The position numbers were made by a program, and so were the translations under genes. Positions 1 to 10,300 of a stretch of 23,036 nucleotides of DNA are shown piece by piece. The stretch is from Aureobasidium sp. EXF-3400 (taxonomy: Eukaryota; Ascomycota; Dothideomycetes; Dothideales; Saccotheciaceae): NCBI GenBank assembly GCA_024195585.1, contig SWBL01000539.1:1-23036 (forward strand), written 5' to 3'. The notes beneath the pieces are model-generated. The model ran no database searches. It was not told where the DNA came from and was given only the letters and a program-made list of their open reading frames with translations. The first letter of the stretch is position 1. The number at the start of each line of letters is the position of its first letter.

Positions 1-203
1 AGTGTTGCCGGCAATGATGATGAGCTTGGCCTTGCCAGAGCGGATGGCCTTGATGGTGGACTTGTAGCCGAGGGTGACCTTTCTGCGCAGGCTGTCAGCA
101 CTTGCTGGCGACGGAGGTGTAACGAGAAGACTTACCCGGACTTCATAACAAGCGCAAGGCGCGAGTTGATAGAGTCGGAGGTCTTGGTCTTCTTGGGGGC
201 CAT
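1..203 (-). CDS. RPL30: 60S ribosomal protein eL30 (RPL30), 5' part only, cut by the window edge
   Basis: This is a structural protein of the large cytosolic ribosomal subunit. Exon 1 runs 203-136 and encodes MAPKKTKTSDSINSRLALVM followed by KS and two bases of a Gly codon. A 53-bp intron (135-83) begins GTAAGT, has a GCTGAC branch site and ends GCAG. Exon 2 (82 to the edge) reads GKVTLGYKSTIKAIRSGKAK, then LIIIAGNT, which is the conserved core of eL30. The phase-2 junction restores the Gly codon exactly. About half of the roughly 105-aa protein is visible; the rest lies left of base 1. The yeast orthologue represses splicing of its own transcript by binding near the 5' splice site. Here the intron is at codon 23, so whether that control exists is unknown. 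Assignment is by sequence recognition and is secure. Confidence 0.95.
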
Positions 204-816
204 CTCTGCGTCGGTTTTGGGGGATTGTCTGGTTGTTGGAAAAGTACGGCGCTCCGGTCCTGGTTGGCTTATAATCGCTTGCTGGAGAGAGAAAAGTCGG
301 CCGGTCGAAGTTCGAATTTTCGACGTGCGAGCAGTGCCAAGACACTAGTCCAGGTCGGGCGTAGCAGACGCCGATCAGTGTTCAGGGCCCCTCGACCGTT
401 TGGATTGTTGTTGGAATGCGACAGCGACCATCACATGCATCGACCAACTCATGTCAATTGTTGGTTTGTTGTTGCTGCGTCAGAGTTCGGGATAGATTCA
501 CTCGATCAAGCGGTAGAGCGTGTTTGGACGACTGAGCACGTACTGTAGCAGGAAGCGGTGGCGGAAGGCAAGGCGGTGTCAAATGGCTCATCAAATAAAT
601 ATGGTACTTTAATCTCCTTCGCTCCAGCTGTTGCTGTTGGCCGAGGGGCCTTTTTTGTTGTGTTTCTTGCCTGTTCACTTGTCCCCACGTCCTCGACCTC
701 TCTCGTCCATCCGTCACACGTTCTGACCCTCAACAAACACTCCGCCTACTTGTACCTGTGACACGCTGGAATCTAGGCTCAAGTAAGCTCGGCGCTCAGC
801 TTACTTAGCCCTCACC
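204..816. promoter_or_regulatory. Divergent promoter region between RPL30 (-) and the coiled-coil gene (+)
   Basis: No gene is seen in this 613-bp head-to-head spacer. On the RPL30 side there is a TTATAA-type TATA box on the minus strand at 268-276, about 65 bp before the RPL30 ATG. Further out, at 304-324, lies a dense cluster of TTCGAA-like half sites. On the right side a pyrimidine-rich tract at about 655-720 precedes the coiled-coil gene, as is common just before transcription starts in filamentous fungi. Open frames here have no recognisable protein character. Confidence 0.5.
304..324. promoter_or_regulatory. Near-palindromic TTCGAA cluster upstream of RPL30
   Basis: The arms GTCGAA (304-309) and TTCGAC (319-324) are inverted copies of each other and enclose a full TTCGAA (311-316). 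The cluster lies about 100 bp upstream of the RPL30 ATG and just outside the TATA-like box. A role as a transcription-factor site is inferred from position and symmetry only. Confidence 0.3.
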
Positions 817-2866
817 ATGTCGACGCCTTCCAAGCAGCCAGCATCTACTGCTGCTGCTGCTGCTACCTCTACCCAGCCTGGCGCTCCTCCCCGTCGTCCG
901 TCTATGAATCCCCCCAAGACGACACCCTCACGCAGTCCCTCTCGTCCAACCGTATCAACGACCCCTGGCTCAGCTGCAACCCCTTCTCGCGCTAAATCTG
1001 TCCGCACTCCGGTCGGTGGAGCCCCACCATCTGCCCGCGCTGCAGTCAAGAAGCCTACAACAGCAACATCCACCGTAAACACTACCAAGTCTGCCATGGC
1101 CGACGCAAAGGCAGAGGCTGCTGCTGTCATTGACGACCTGCGCGAACGTCTGCAAAAGGCTGAATTGGCTGCCGAAGAGGCACAGAAGGAGAAAGCCGTT
1201 GTCCAAGCTCGTTTCGACGAGATAAACAAAGAGCACAACAATCTCGAAGAGTCGGTGCATGAGCAAGAGGAGCGTCTGGAGCAGCTGGAAAATGAAAAGA
1301 AGGAGAGCATCCGCCAACGTAGAGAATTCGAGGCCATCTATGAAGCCGAGCGTGCTCAGTCCATGAAAGAGAAAGAGGAGTTGCAAGTCCGTGAAGAGGA
1401 ACTTCGTGATACCATCCAGAGGTTGAAGGAGACGATGGCCCAGAAAGAGATGCGCAGCGAAGATGAGAGGCGGCAGAGCATCTCCAGAGCATGTAGGTTG
1501 CCCTATTCTCTGACGGCGATCCAACACATGACTGACCATTCTCCCAGCGAGCTTCCGAAGCAATGCATCCCCCAACCAAGAAGCCGGCCAATTCGCACCT
1601 CCATCCTCTTTGCAGCGAAGCGACTCTTCCCGCAGCTCTTCTCGTCTGGTTTTGCAGAAAGATAAGATTATCGAGTCGCTCCGTCTTGAGTTGGCTGAAT
1701 CGCAAATCAAGCTGGTCGAGATGGAAAACATGGGCGGAGGCCGTATGCAAGAGTTGGAAAAGACACTCATGGAGACGAGAATGGCCAACGCTAGGTTGAT
1801 GGAGGACAATGAGAGCTTCCAGCTTCTCCTGAGCGAGAAGACGCTGAATGGCGACTTTGCTCACAGTGGTTTGCTGCGTCCTCCTTCAATCATGAGCGCT
1901 GGTTCTCGTCCTTCATCTCCCTCGGCCATGGCTGGAGCATCGACTCTCGCAGACGAGCTTGAGAATGCTAGCGACGATGGCATGGCAGATAACAGACGTC
2001 TGCAAGCTGAACTGTCATCCATGAGGGACCAGAACAAGGCACTGACGTTGTACATCAACAACATCATCTCGCGCCTGCTGCAACACAAAGAGTTTGAGAA
2101 CATTCTCGACAAGACTCCCAACCTCATGTCAGGAGCAGACTCAAAAGACAAGGATCTGCCACCTCCACCACCAGAGAAAGACGAACAATCCTCCTTGCTC
2201 AAACGAGCCACCTCGGTCGTTCGCGGTGGCCGTCCAAAGCCTATCGAAACGCACTCAGAACCGCAACCCAGCCTTGTCGAAGACCCCAACACAGCTCCTC
2301 GCATTCCACTCGCCCGCACACAATCCAACCGCATGTCAGTTGGTGGTGCTCCTCCCTCCCACCGCCGCTCAGGCTCCGAGTTAGGCAACCCAGCCGCTCT
2401 GGTCAATAACATGTACCGCGGACCCTCATCAGGCCCAGCAAGCCCAAGCCTGGTACCTCCACGCGGCAGCTCCCTCTTCAGCCCCGTGTTGCCCGTAGCT
2501 CCCGCCGCAGCAGCCCGCGTGCCCTCCTCAGGCTCCGTCCCTCAAGTCACAGACGACAGACGCCAAAGCATGCCTCCACCTGCTCTCCCCTCTGCAGCAC
2601 CCAGAGACTCGGCCCGCAACAGCGTATACAGCGAGTCTGGGCTCGCAGACAACATGAGCACAGCCAGTCCCCCACGCAGCACAACCTCGAGTGGCGAAAA
2701 ACCCACCGGCGCCATCATGCGCGGAGCAGGCATGCGACCCCTGCGACTCGTGCAAGAAGCCAAAGAGGAAGAGGATGCGGCCAAAAAGGCCAAGCGATCG
2801 AGTTGGATGGGCTGGTTTGGCGCCAACAACCGCAGTGTGAGCAGTGAGGCTGTTCCTAAGGAATGA
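817..2866 (+). CDS. Large coiled-coil protein with disordered Ser/Pro-rich regions, function unknown
   Basis: Two exons, 817-1492 and 1548-2866, give 664 aa. The 55-bp intron starts GTAGGT, has an ACTGACC branch site and ends CCCAG. Splicing joins T|CG into a Ser codon and continues in one open frame. Residues 1-90 are basic and Ser/Pro/Thr-rich with a short poly-Ala run. Residues about 92-225 are a strongly charged heptad-like coiled coil rich in Glu, Lys, Arg and Gln. A second coiled coil follows the junction (LQKDKIIESLRLELAESQ onward, about 250-315), and a shorter one lies near residue 400. The last 230 residues are proline/serine-rich and end in a basic patch followed by WMGWFG. I see no enzyme motif. 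From memory it resembles fungal proteins loosely annotated as 'M protein repeat' proteins; a scaffold or cytoskeletal role is only a guess. The ATG context (CACCATG) is good. Confidence 0.88.
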
Positions 2867-3439
2867 TATGTTTTTGACTTGACATGTATGAATGCCCCCG
2901 CCCCCCTTGTTGGGTAATGTCTCTGTTGGATCAAGGCGTTTTCTTCTTTGTTTTGATTTGTATCAAGGGTTGGCTTTTTGATGTTGGGAGGAGGGGAAGG
3001 AGGGACTCCATCGAGCCTTTCTTGCATCTTCTCGTTTCGAATCTGTTCCCTGTCGCATATACCCCGATATGAATTGTTGGCGGACCATGCCATTTCATGT
3101 TATTCTTGTCTTACTTGTTCGACTGTACTGGGAATGAAGATGTCCTCATTGTTACAAATGTGCTGGGATGCAGTATGTCATACTGTACAATATTTCGTGT
3201 CTATGCAACCTTTCTGCCTTTTCTTTGATGAATATTCATGATCATGTCAATTCGTCAATCCCCCATTACTTCTTTTCCTCCAATGAAAACTCAATGTATG
3301 CGCCAAAATGTCATATCAAACCTCCTGCAGTTTCCACCTTGGATCCAGATAAAGTATCTTCAGTCGAAATCATTTTTCCAGCACTTGGTATATGGTTCTC
3401 GACCTGAAGCTTGAACAAGAAGAAAAGAGGCAGCCGTGC
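2867..3439. other. Convergent 3' spacer, no gene seen
   Basis: This T-rich spacer lies between the 3' ends of the coiled-coil gene (+) and the GT31 gene (-). It should hold both 3' UTRs and polyadenylation sites. It contains two overlapping perfect palindromes, ATGAATATTCAT (3228-3239) and CATGATCATG (3237-3246). Open frames here look random. Confidence 0.5.
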
Positions 3440-4911
3440 TCAGTCGTCCCAGTTGATCTTACAATCGGCAAGGTCATCCCGCATTCCTTGGATCCGGTCG
3501 TGTAACCATCCACTGGACCACGTATTGCTGGTTCTTTCGTCCGTCTCTCCCAACCTGATGTCTTTGCCCAATTTGCAGACTCCGTCTTCGTGCATCCACT
3601 GTAAGCAATTATACCAGGCGAGACAGGCTTCAGCACAGTTGTCGAAGCTCTTGACCGAGTTCTTTTCAACCTCTGACAGTTTCTCCCACGCTTGCTTGTC
3701 TTTGTCACTCGAGTCTGGAGTCGGCGCGCTGAACTCTTTATCCTTGGAAAGGTTGTTCCAGTGGGTTCGGTTAACAGAAACGTGCCGAGCTACAAAATTA
3801 TCGTAGACATCGCGGTAGAGATAAGGTGTTGACCATCCCTGTCTTTATGTCAGTGACTTTGTCAAGATCGTTGCAAGTTGAGTTTTCTTACATTCTCCTT
3901 TACCCATTTGTTCTGGAAGCGCCACATGCTGTCCACTTGCGCAGGATTAACGTGGTGCCAGGTGATGGCGGGAGTACACCAGTGCTTCTCGGTCCAGTCC
4001 AGTGTATCAACCGTCTCGCCCTGGATACGGGGCCAGGAAGGTGTCAGGTCAACGTCGACTTCGATCAATGCACGCGCAAGAACCTCGTCACCACAGCAGG
4101 ATTGGCTTGTCGACAACTCCCACCGTTCGTCGTACTTTTTGGGACCCTTCTTCTTTCTAAGATCCGCAATCTTCTTGGCCGCAGCGCGCGAAATGATAAA
4201 ACCAGAGCCTCCATGAGCGAAAGTGGTCGGACCGACGACGTTCTGCGCACCTAGGTACAGAGGTTTCTTTGGATCCATTCGTCCGAGGAATTGTAACAGA
4301 TTCGTCCAGCTCAGACTAGTATCGGCTTCGATGTAGACAAACCAGTCGACGTCCGGAGAGGCCAGTCGGTAGGATTCATGCATCATGGGAAGGAACTTCC
4401 ACTTATCGAGATTCCATCCCTTGTCGCCCTTCAACTTGGCCACGTTCTGGTTTTCGCGGTGGTATTTTTGAAGCTTGCGATAGACCTCAAAGTCTTCATG
4501 TTTGTTCTTATACTTGTCGTTGACGGTGGCCAGAGCATCGTGGATCTGATAGTCGGAGTAAGTCTGTGGCATGTCGGAGAAGATGAGATAGTGCCGAGTG
4601 CATCTGAACAAAGTGAGGAGGTGGGTTGGCAGTTTCTCGTAGATTTCTGATGCGCCAGTCTTGAGCACGATCATGACGCGATCGGCGCGCGGCGCATTGA
4701 GGCAGTCGGCGACATCTTGGGTTGGTAGGGTGTGGTTGAGAGTCAAATCGCTTTCGACAGGAGCTGACGACTGAGGGGTAGAGGTTGGTTGCACTAGCGT
4801 GGTGGGCGTGGAGGGTAGCCAGATGGCACGAAAAAGATAGAGCGAACACAGCAGAGTAAAGATGATGGCGAGTTTGGAAGCATTGAAGACGCCGGCGGAT
4901 GAAGTCGCCAT
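3440..4911 (-). CDS. Type II membrane glycosyltransferase family 31 (Fringe-like) with Cys-rich C-terminal tail
   Basis: Exons 4911-3892 and 3838-3440 give 472 aa. The 53-bp intron starts GTAAGA, has a CACTGAC branch site and ends ACAG (phase 0). A short N-terminus and one hydrophobic segment (about 13-32) predict a type II Golgi or ER enzyme. The catalytic part has a WFVYIEADTSL motif (EAD at about 195-197, in the place of the usual DxD metal site), AHGGSGFIIS (about 232-241), CCGDEV (about 272-277) and WCTPAITWHHV (about 311-321), all familiar from fungal GT31/Fringe-like proteins. Exon 2 adds a Cys-rich module (DNCAEACLAWYNCLQW, then a CKLGKDIRLG stretch) that looks like a PAN/apple-type fold. 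It probably transfers a hexose or HexNAc to a glycan in the secretory pathway; donor and acceptor cannot be read from sequence. Confidence 0.9.
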
Positions 4912-5490
4912 ATCGTCGGCTGGACCTGAGTCGTTGACAGGCTTGGTAGATCTTGGCCTGCAGGTTGCAGCAGGTCGAGCTCTGTCGCAATGCTCGACAA
5001 GAAGCTCAGAGGAATAATTGCGAACAAGCAGTCCACATGGGAGAGGCAGCGCTCAAGCTTATGAGAAGAAAGGAAAATAGGAGCCTGAGTATTTGGAGCT
5101 GACGAATCTTGTATCAATGAGAAGGGCAGCCACGACCCATGCAGCGACTTCTCGTTGATCGTGCATCCCACTCTCTGCTCCTTCAACGGCGAGTCCAAGC
5201 CCACCGTCTTCCCGTTGACATCCTTCGGCTTACGAGGGGGCTAACCCCATTCATGGAAGCGGTAGCAATTGACGCACCACCTTGTTTCAGGAGTGCCAGT
5301 TTTCGATTGGACCGACGTCAGCCTCGAGCGGGAAACCGCAACCTTCAAAGCCCATGACAAGGGCTTCTCCAACAGTCGGTTTTATTCTGAGAACACCACG
5401 CCAAATTACATAACGCTCTCCAGCAGTTCAGCTCAGACGTTCGACTGATTGTCGTTGTTTTGTCTCAGATCACCAAGCTGGCCTTGCTTG

Positions 5491-5509
5491 AAGAGACAAA
5501 AGGTCTCTT
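5491..5509. repeat. Short perfect hairpin (AAGAGAC / GTCTCTT)
   Basis: Seven-base arms AAGAGAC and GTCTCTT are separated by five bases (AAAAG). It lies inside the GT31-NIPA spacer with no gene nearby. It may be chance or part of an unannotated RNA. Confidence 0.3.
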
Positions 5510-6529
5510 TGGAAAGCTTTGAAGGGGATTACACTTACGGCAACTCCGAGCATGTGAAGCCTTGATCATCAGGTACAAGGAACATGGATCGAAGCCGATC
5601 CCAGAACAGTTCCTTGAGCATGGTGCAAGGGAATATTGATCCACCAGTTTTCGTTCCGTCTCCTATAAGATGGTCAAATGATATGCAATACGAGATGTAT
5701 GCTGATTCAGGGGTCATAGACTGCAGGATTTTTAAGTTGTAGCGTGTGGTATACTCAACTAGCAAACACGAAGGATGCTTCTACTTTGCGTGTGTTTCTT
5801 TGTCTGCTTACGAAGAGCTTCTGTTGTTTTTGCTGACCGCATGAGCGTGTTCTGAGCATGTTGTATCAATGGACACAAGTAAGAACAAAGCAGGATAATT
5901 TGTACACATGAGCTGTTAGTATGTTTTGTGATGAAGTCATGTTGGTTGGCCAGGCAGATTCCTGTTTCAACAAGATACGAATAGTGCGAGAGTTGGGCGA
6001 TTTGTGCTTGTCTGTCCATCCAAAACACATTTCAGATAAGCAGAAGGCAAAGTATTCTGCGGTCCAAAGATCAGGAGTCTGTCGACAAGCACACCGCGTA
6101 TTGCTAAACCTTGGACCAGCCTCGCTTCTCGACTCCTGCCGCCTGCCGCCCAGACTTCGTACACATAGGAGGCCAACCTGCACACGCGATCTCCTTCCCT
6201 TACATGCATACTGTAGAACCGATCATTCCAACCGGTCTATCTTATTCGACTTTCCATAACGGGGCCTCTGCTTCGACGACAAGGTCCGCAATCGATTTTC
6301 CCTGAGTCGCGCACGACGAAAGACTCCCGCCCGCAACACCTCTCCCCACATTGTCAGCACACCATCCACAAAGAAAGTCACCTTCGGACCACGCTTACGA
6401 CAAACACTCTGTACATACCGCCTTCTACGATTATCTCTTCGCTGCGTGTTTTGACAAGAGAAGGACTTGGACAAGAACTGCACAGCAATATACATCGAAT
6501 CGACATACTCTACGAACCATCAGCGCTTA

Positions 6530-6556
6530 ATGCTCCTTGAGCAGCGCCAAAGATAA
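6530..6556 (+). promoter_or_regulatory. Possible 8-codon uORF in the NIPA leader
   Basis: ATG CTC CTT GAG CAG CGC CAA AGA TAA ends 59 bases before the NIPA start codon at 6616. If transcription starts upstream of 6530 it would be scanned first. Leader extent is unknown, so this is inference. Confidence 0.3.
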
Positions 6557-6615
6557 GGCGTTCTACCGTCGCCATAGCCCATATTCTGTTAGCTCCCTAA
6601 GGCTTCCAGCACAAC

Positions 6616-8913
6616 ATGGATTCAGCCGGTCACATCCTTTATACCGCCAACAATCTGTACGCTCGTGCAAATACCACCAATGGAACTAGCTCCGAAAATA
6701 GCCAGGACCATGCCTCCCGACCTCCGGTATACAAAGCAATTGGTATCATCCTTGCCGTATGCTCTGGTCTCTTTATCGGAACATCGTTTGTCTTGAAGAA
6801 GCATGGATTACTCAAGGCGAATGAGAAGTACAATGAGACTGCTGGCGAAGGCTACGGTTACCTCAAGAATGGCTGGTGGTGGACTGGAATGATCTTGATG
6901 ATCATAGGGTAAGATTTGGTCATAAGCTTTCTCCAGCATTCAAAGACTAACTCTCCGTTCAGTGAAGTATGCAATTTTGTTGCGTATGGTTCGTTCAAAC
7001 GACCTTCCAGACAGCAAATGGATCAACTTTTGGCTAACTCGTTCTCTTAGCTTTTGTCGATGCTATCCTCGTTACTCCCTTTGGAGCCCTCAGCGTCGTC
7101 ATCACCACAGTTTTATCAGCAATCTTTCTCAAAGAGCGCCTCAGTTTCGTTGGCAAGGTTGGCTGTTTTCAATGTGTGATTGGCGCTGTCATTATTGCTC
7201 TTAATGCTCCCGAGCAATCTTCTGCTGCCGATATCCAGCAAATGCAGCATTTTGTCATTTCACCTGGTTTCTTGGCATACACTGGAGTCGTCATTGTTGG
7301 ATGTATTTTCACTGCTCTTTGGGCTGGTCCCCGATACGGTAACAAGAGCATGTTTGTCTATCTCACCATTTGCAGTCTTATCGGTGGATTGAGTGTCGTT
7401 GCAACTCAGGGTCTTGGTGCCGCCATTGTTGCTGCTATTGGTAAGACTACTCCAGTCAACCAGTTCAAGCAATGGTTCCTATGGGTCTTGTTCGTTTTTG
7501 TCATTTGTACACTATTGACAGAGATCATCTATCTCAACGTGAGTGTCAGAGTAGGCTTCTAGACAATCTCATTGTACTGACTGTTTGCAGAAAGCACTCA
7601 ACATCTACAATGCTGCTCTGGTCACGCCAACATATTACGTCTACTTTACTTCTGCGACCATCGTCACATCAGCCATCTTGTTCAGAGGATTTGGTGGCAG
7701 CACAGTTGGTATAGTAAGTGTGATCATGGGCTTCCTAACAATCTGCTCTGGCGTTGTATTGCTTCAGCTCGCAAAATCGTCCAAGGACGTACCAGATACA
7801 GCCGTATTCAAGGGAGATCTGGATCAAGTCCGTACCATTGCCGAACAAGAAGAGCCAGAAAGCGAGCCGCGCGCCGACACTATTCGTGGTGGTGCTGCAA
7901 TTGTCAGAGCACTTAGCAGGAAGCGCACCATGAAGCAGCTTGATGAAGCTCGCACTATTGCTAGCGAACACATGGAGCCTATTGGCGAGGACGATACGGT
8001 GTACTTTGATGGTCTACGACGCCGTAAGACTGTCGTTGCACCAAGTGGACACACGTCGCTGCAATCAGCGAAGACCTCTCATCCCCCACTGGGTCTAACG
8101 CATTTCCCTGATGAGCATCACACTGAGAGCGACAGCGACAACGATGTACATCCTGGATTCTTGCCACGTTTCCGTCGAAGCAAGAAGAGGTCACGACACC
8201 CATCTGGAGAGCATTCTCTGATGGAGATGAAACCACCACTTACCCTAAAATCACAATCAACCTTCTCAACAACAGGCGAAGAAGAATCTGCGCGTGAGCA
8301 TGTCTATGGATTACCATCCGGACTCCGTTCACCCAACCTCGACACCGACACTTCCTACAAAGGCGGAAGTGCGATCCACTGGACAACCAGCACCGACGAG
8401 CGAGAAAAAGAACGTGCTATGAGTCAATCTAGCTCACTCATGCCTCCCAAACCTCCGGCACACTCATCACGACCAGATTCGGCGGGCAAGCGTACCTTCA
8501 GTTTCCAGAATGTCTTCCATCGTAAACACCACGATGAAAGCGCAGACGACGGCACTATCCGCCCCATCTCGCGCGGCGCATTAAGTTTCGCCTCTCGCAA
8601 GAGCAGCTCTTCTCACCACCGCCCTAGCAGCCGTAACAACGCTAGCGAGGAAGAAAGACTAGGTCTGGTTACTGGTGACGCAGCAGGTAAGAACAAGCAA
8701 CCCAAATACGAAGGCGTTTCCAATTACGACGCCGAAGATGACGACTGGCTCGTCACTAGCGGTAGAAGCGAGAGTCCTGAAGATGTCATGGGTGATCTTG
8801 GTCGTGTTCGCATGGATAGAAGTCTCAGTCGCAGTGATGATAGCAACTATGAACGTTATGACGATGACGATTTGGGATACCTAAAGCCCAAGAGGCCTAG
8901 CGGGTTTGATTGA
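6616..8913 (+). CDS. NIPA-family magnesium transporter (DUF803 type) with long charged C-terminal tail
   Basis: Four exons (6616-6908, 6963-6988, 7051-7538, 7591-8913) give 709 aa. Exon 2 is only 26 bp. Donors are GTAAGA, GTTCGT and GTGAGT; CTAAC/CTGAC-type branch sites precede the acceptors, and all phases agree. Residues about 40-350 contain nine hydrophobic segments. These start with AIGIILAVCSGLFIGTSFVL and include TPFGALSVVITTVLSAIFL and TPTYYVYFTSATIVTSAILF, which are hallmarks of the NIPA branch of the drug/metabolite transporter superfamily. Members move Mg2+ (some move other divalent cations) across plasma or endosomal membranes. The remaining 350 or so residues are a cytosolic, Ser/Asp/Arg-rich, probably phosphorylated tail with no recognised domain. 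This tail is much longer than in animal NIPA proteins. Substrate and membrane are inferred from the family. Confidence 0.92.
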
Positions 8914-9453
8914 GGGAGGCAAGACCTTCGTTCTTGTTTGACTTGCTTTCTTTGCTTACTTAGTGGGATCTTGGTTCTCTGGACATGGGCAGTGCGGGCT
9001 TTTTCTCGATCCTGGACATATTGTTTCTGGCTTGACGCATGAGTTGCGTTTTTGGATCATGGTAGATACCCTAGGTTTTTGCTGGTGTATGTAAAATCAT
9101 TCTTCCATCAAAGCGTTCGTCTCTGTGCTTGTGGGAGACTGGCAGGTGCGTCGATGCTGTGCGTTATGTCTTCCGGCAAGTTATCAGCATTCTAGGCTTG
9201 GAAGGGGAGGGCGACTGATCATATGCAGCAACTTCCTGTAGAGGCGTACTTGGAAATCAATCATCTTTGGCTGACTAGAAAAACATCTTTGTCTACACCA
9301 TATTACAATGTCGAGAATTCCTCGAAACCATTCAGAACAAGAATGCCTCTGCCCATGTAGACGGCTTGACTCTTGATCTTGCCCTCATATACCCACCTCT
9401 GCTTCCAAGACTCATGCCTTACACTGACCTTGACGAAATTGAATCCGTGATCA
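8914..9453. other. Convergent 3' spacer, no gene seen
   Basis: This 540-bp spacer lies between the 3' ends of the NIPA gene (+) and the small membrane protein gene (-). It is T-rich and contains no reading frame with protein character. It should carry both 3' UTRs. Confidence 0.5.
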
Positions 9454-10185
9454 TTAGATGGACCACAACAACCAACCCCACATGAAAACAGCTTGAAGAA
9501 CCACAACCACGATGAAGAACAAATTCCTGAAACCCACAAAGCTGGCAGACCTTCTATCAGCACTAGTAGCAGCAATAGTGGCATAACTATACACCACCTG
9601 CAGAACCAAGACATTCAATCCCAGGGTTGCTAGGAACATGCCCCAGATGACCTTTGCAGGGATAGTGGCGAAGATCACTTGCTTGACGCTCAAGTATTCG
9701 TCCACGCCTGCGCGAGACCATGAAGTTCCCTTCCATGGTTGTGGACCGAAGAAGTTGGGGTGCAGGGCTATGGAGATGATGAAGAGGATGAGTGCGAGGA
9801 GAAGAGCTAACCAATTTGGTTTGCGAGGTGGGTCGGAAGTGCTGTTTGATTGTGTAACTGGCGCTGGGAGACTTGCAGGTGCTGAAGGACCGCCAGGACT
9901 GGTAGACGAAATCCTCATATCCTGCATCTCGATAGACGAGGGAAGAGCAGTGGGCAGAGCGTAACTCGAAGATTGGATTCTTCTAGATCCAGCGGATGCA
10001 GCGACGGGACTGGTCTCCATGTTGTAGTTCGAAGTTGCGAAGTAGTTTGGAGCTGCGTAGCGGTATGTTGGAGGAGAGGACTGTTCTTTGGGATTGCTCT
10101 GGTTTGGTTCTTCGTTGCTGGAGGGGCTGGAGAGTCTTGTCCAACCACGGCCGATCGGTTCAGTGCTCATGTTGATAGTAACCAT
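9454..10185 (-). CDS. Hypothetical membrane protein with disordered N-terminus and about three TM segments
   Basis: One uninterrupted frame of 243 aa from an ATG at 10185 (a second in-frame ATG five codons later also has a good context) to TAA at 9454-9456. Residues 1-125 are rich in Ser, Pro, Asn and Thr and look disordered. Hydrophobic segments follow: WLALLLALILFIISIAL (about 128-144), a stretch around VIWGMFLATLGLNVLVLQVV (about 182-201), and LFFIVVVVLQAVFMWGWLLW near the C-terminus. The protein ends right after the last segment. I recognise no family. A TATATAG box on the minus strand lies about 110 bp upstream of the ATG. The layout (long cytosolic tail, then a compact membrane bundle) is common in uncharacterised fungal proteins. 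The reading frame is secure; the function is unknown. Confidence 0.8.
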   Translation of the reverse strand: MVTINMSTEPIGRGWTRLSSPSSNEEPNQSNPKEQSSPPTYRYAAPNYFATSNYNMETSPVAASAGSRRIQSSSYALPTALPSSIEMQDMRISSTSPGGPSAPASLPAPVTQSNSTSDPPRKPNWLALLLALILFIISIALHPNFFGPQPWKGTSWSRAGVDEYLSVKQVIFATIPAKVIWGMFLATLGLNVLVLQVVYSYATIAATSADRRSASFVGFRNLFFIVVVVLQAVFMWGWLLWSI

Positions 10186-10292
10186 ACTGGATTCTGGTGA
10201 GTGTTATGCGAGTTGTGCTGGTCTGCGTGATGAAGATAATCTTGCAGATGGAAAAATGTAGCACAGAAGGAGTTGGAGGGTTCAAGGATCAA

Positions 10293-10300
10293 CTATATAT
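10293..10300 (-). promoter_or_regulatory. TATA box of the membrane protein gene
   Basis: ATATATAG on the minus strand, about 110 bp before the ATG at 10185. Sequence and spacing fit a core promoter; the TSS is not known. Confidence 0.45.

Larger units (their letters stand above)
4912..6615. other. 1.7-kb divergent spacer between the GT31 and NIPA genes
   Basis: This is the longest gene-free stretch in the window. I found no coding potential, tRNA or transposon ends. Visible structure: a possible GGGG/CCCC stem-loop at about 5236-5248, a 7-bp perfect hairpin at 5491-5509, and a C/T-rich section near 6240-6420 that probably belongs to the NIPA promoter or leader. Short frames on both strands lack domain character. 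A non-coding transcript cannot be excluded. Confidence 0.4.

Noticed and set aside
801..1337. 178-codon minus-strand frame rich in Ser and Cys
   Set aside because: It is the antisense of the coiled-coil gene and mirrors its Glu/Lys-rich and Pro-rich codons.
1127..1864. 245-codon minus-strand frame opposite the coiled-coil gene
   Set aside because: It crosses the supported intron of the plus-strand gene and has no domain; it is a codon-bias shadow.
3228..3246. Overlapping palindromes as a transposon end or origin
   Set aside because: They are short, A/T-rich and in a convergent 3' spacer; no partner repeat was found.
2884..3407. Short plus-strand frames in the spacer after the coiled-coil gene
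   Set aside because: They are low in coding character, overlap each other and lie in an expected 3' UTR region.
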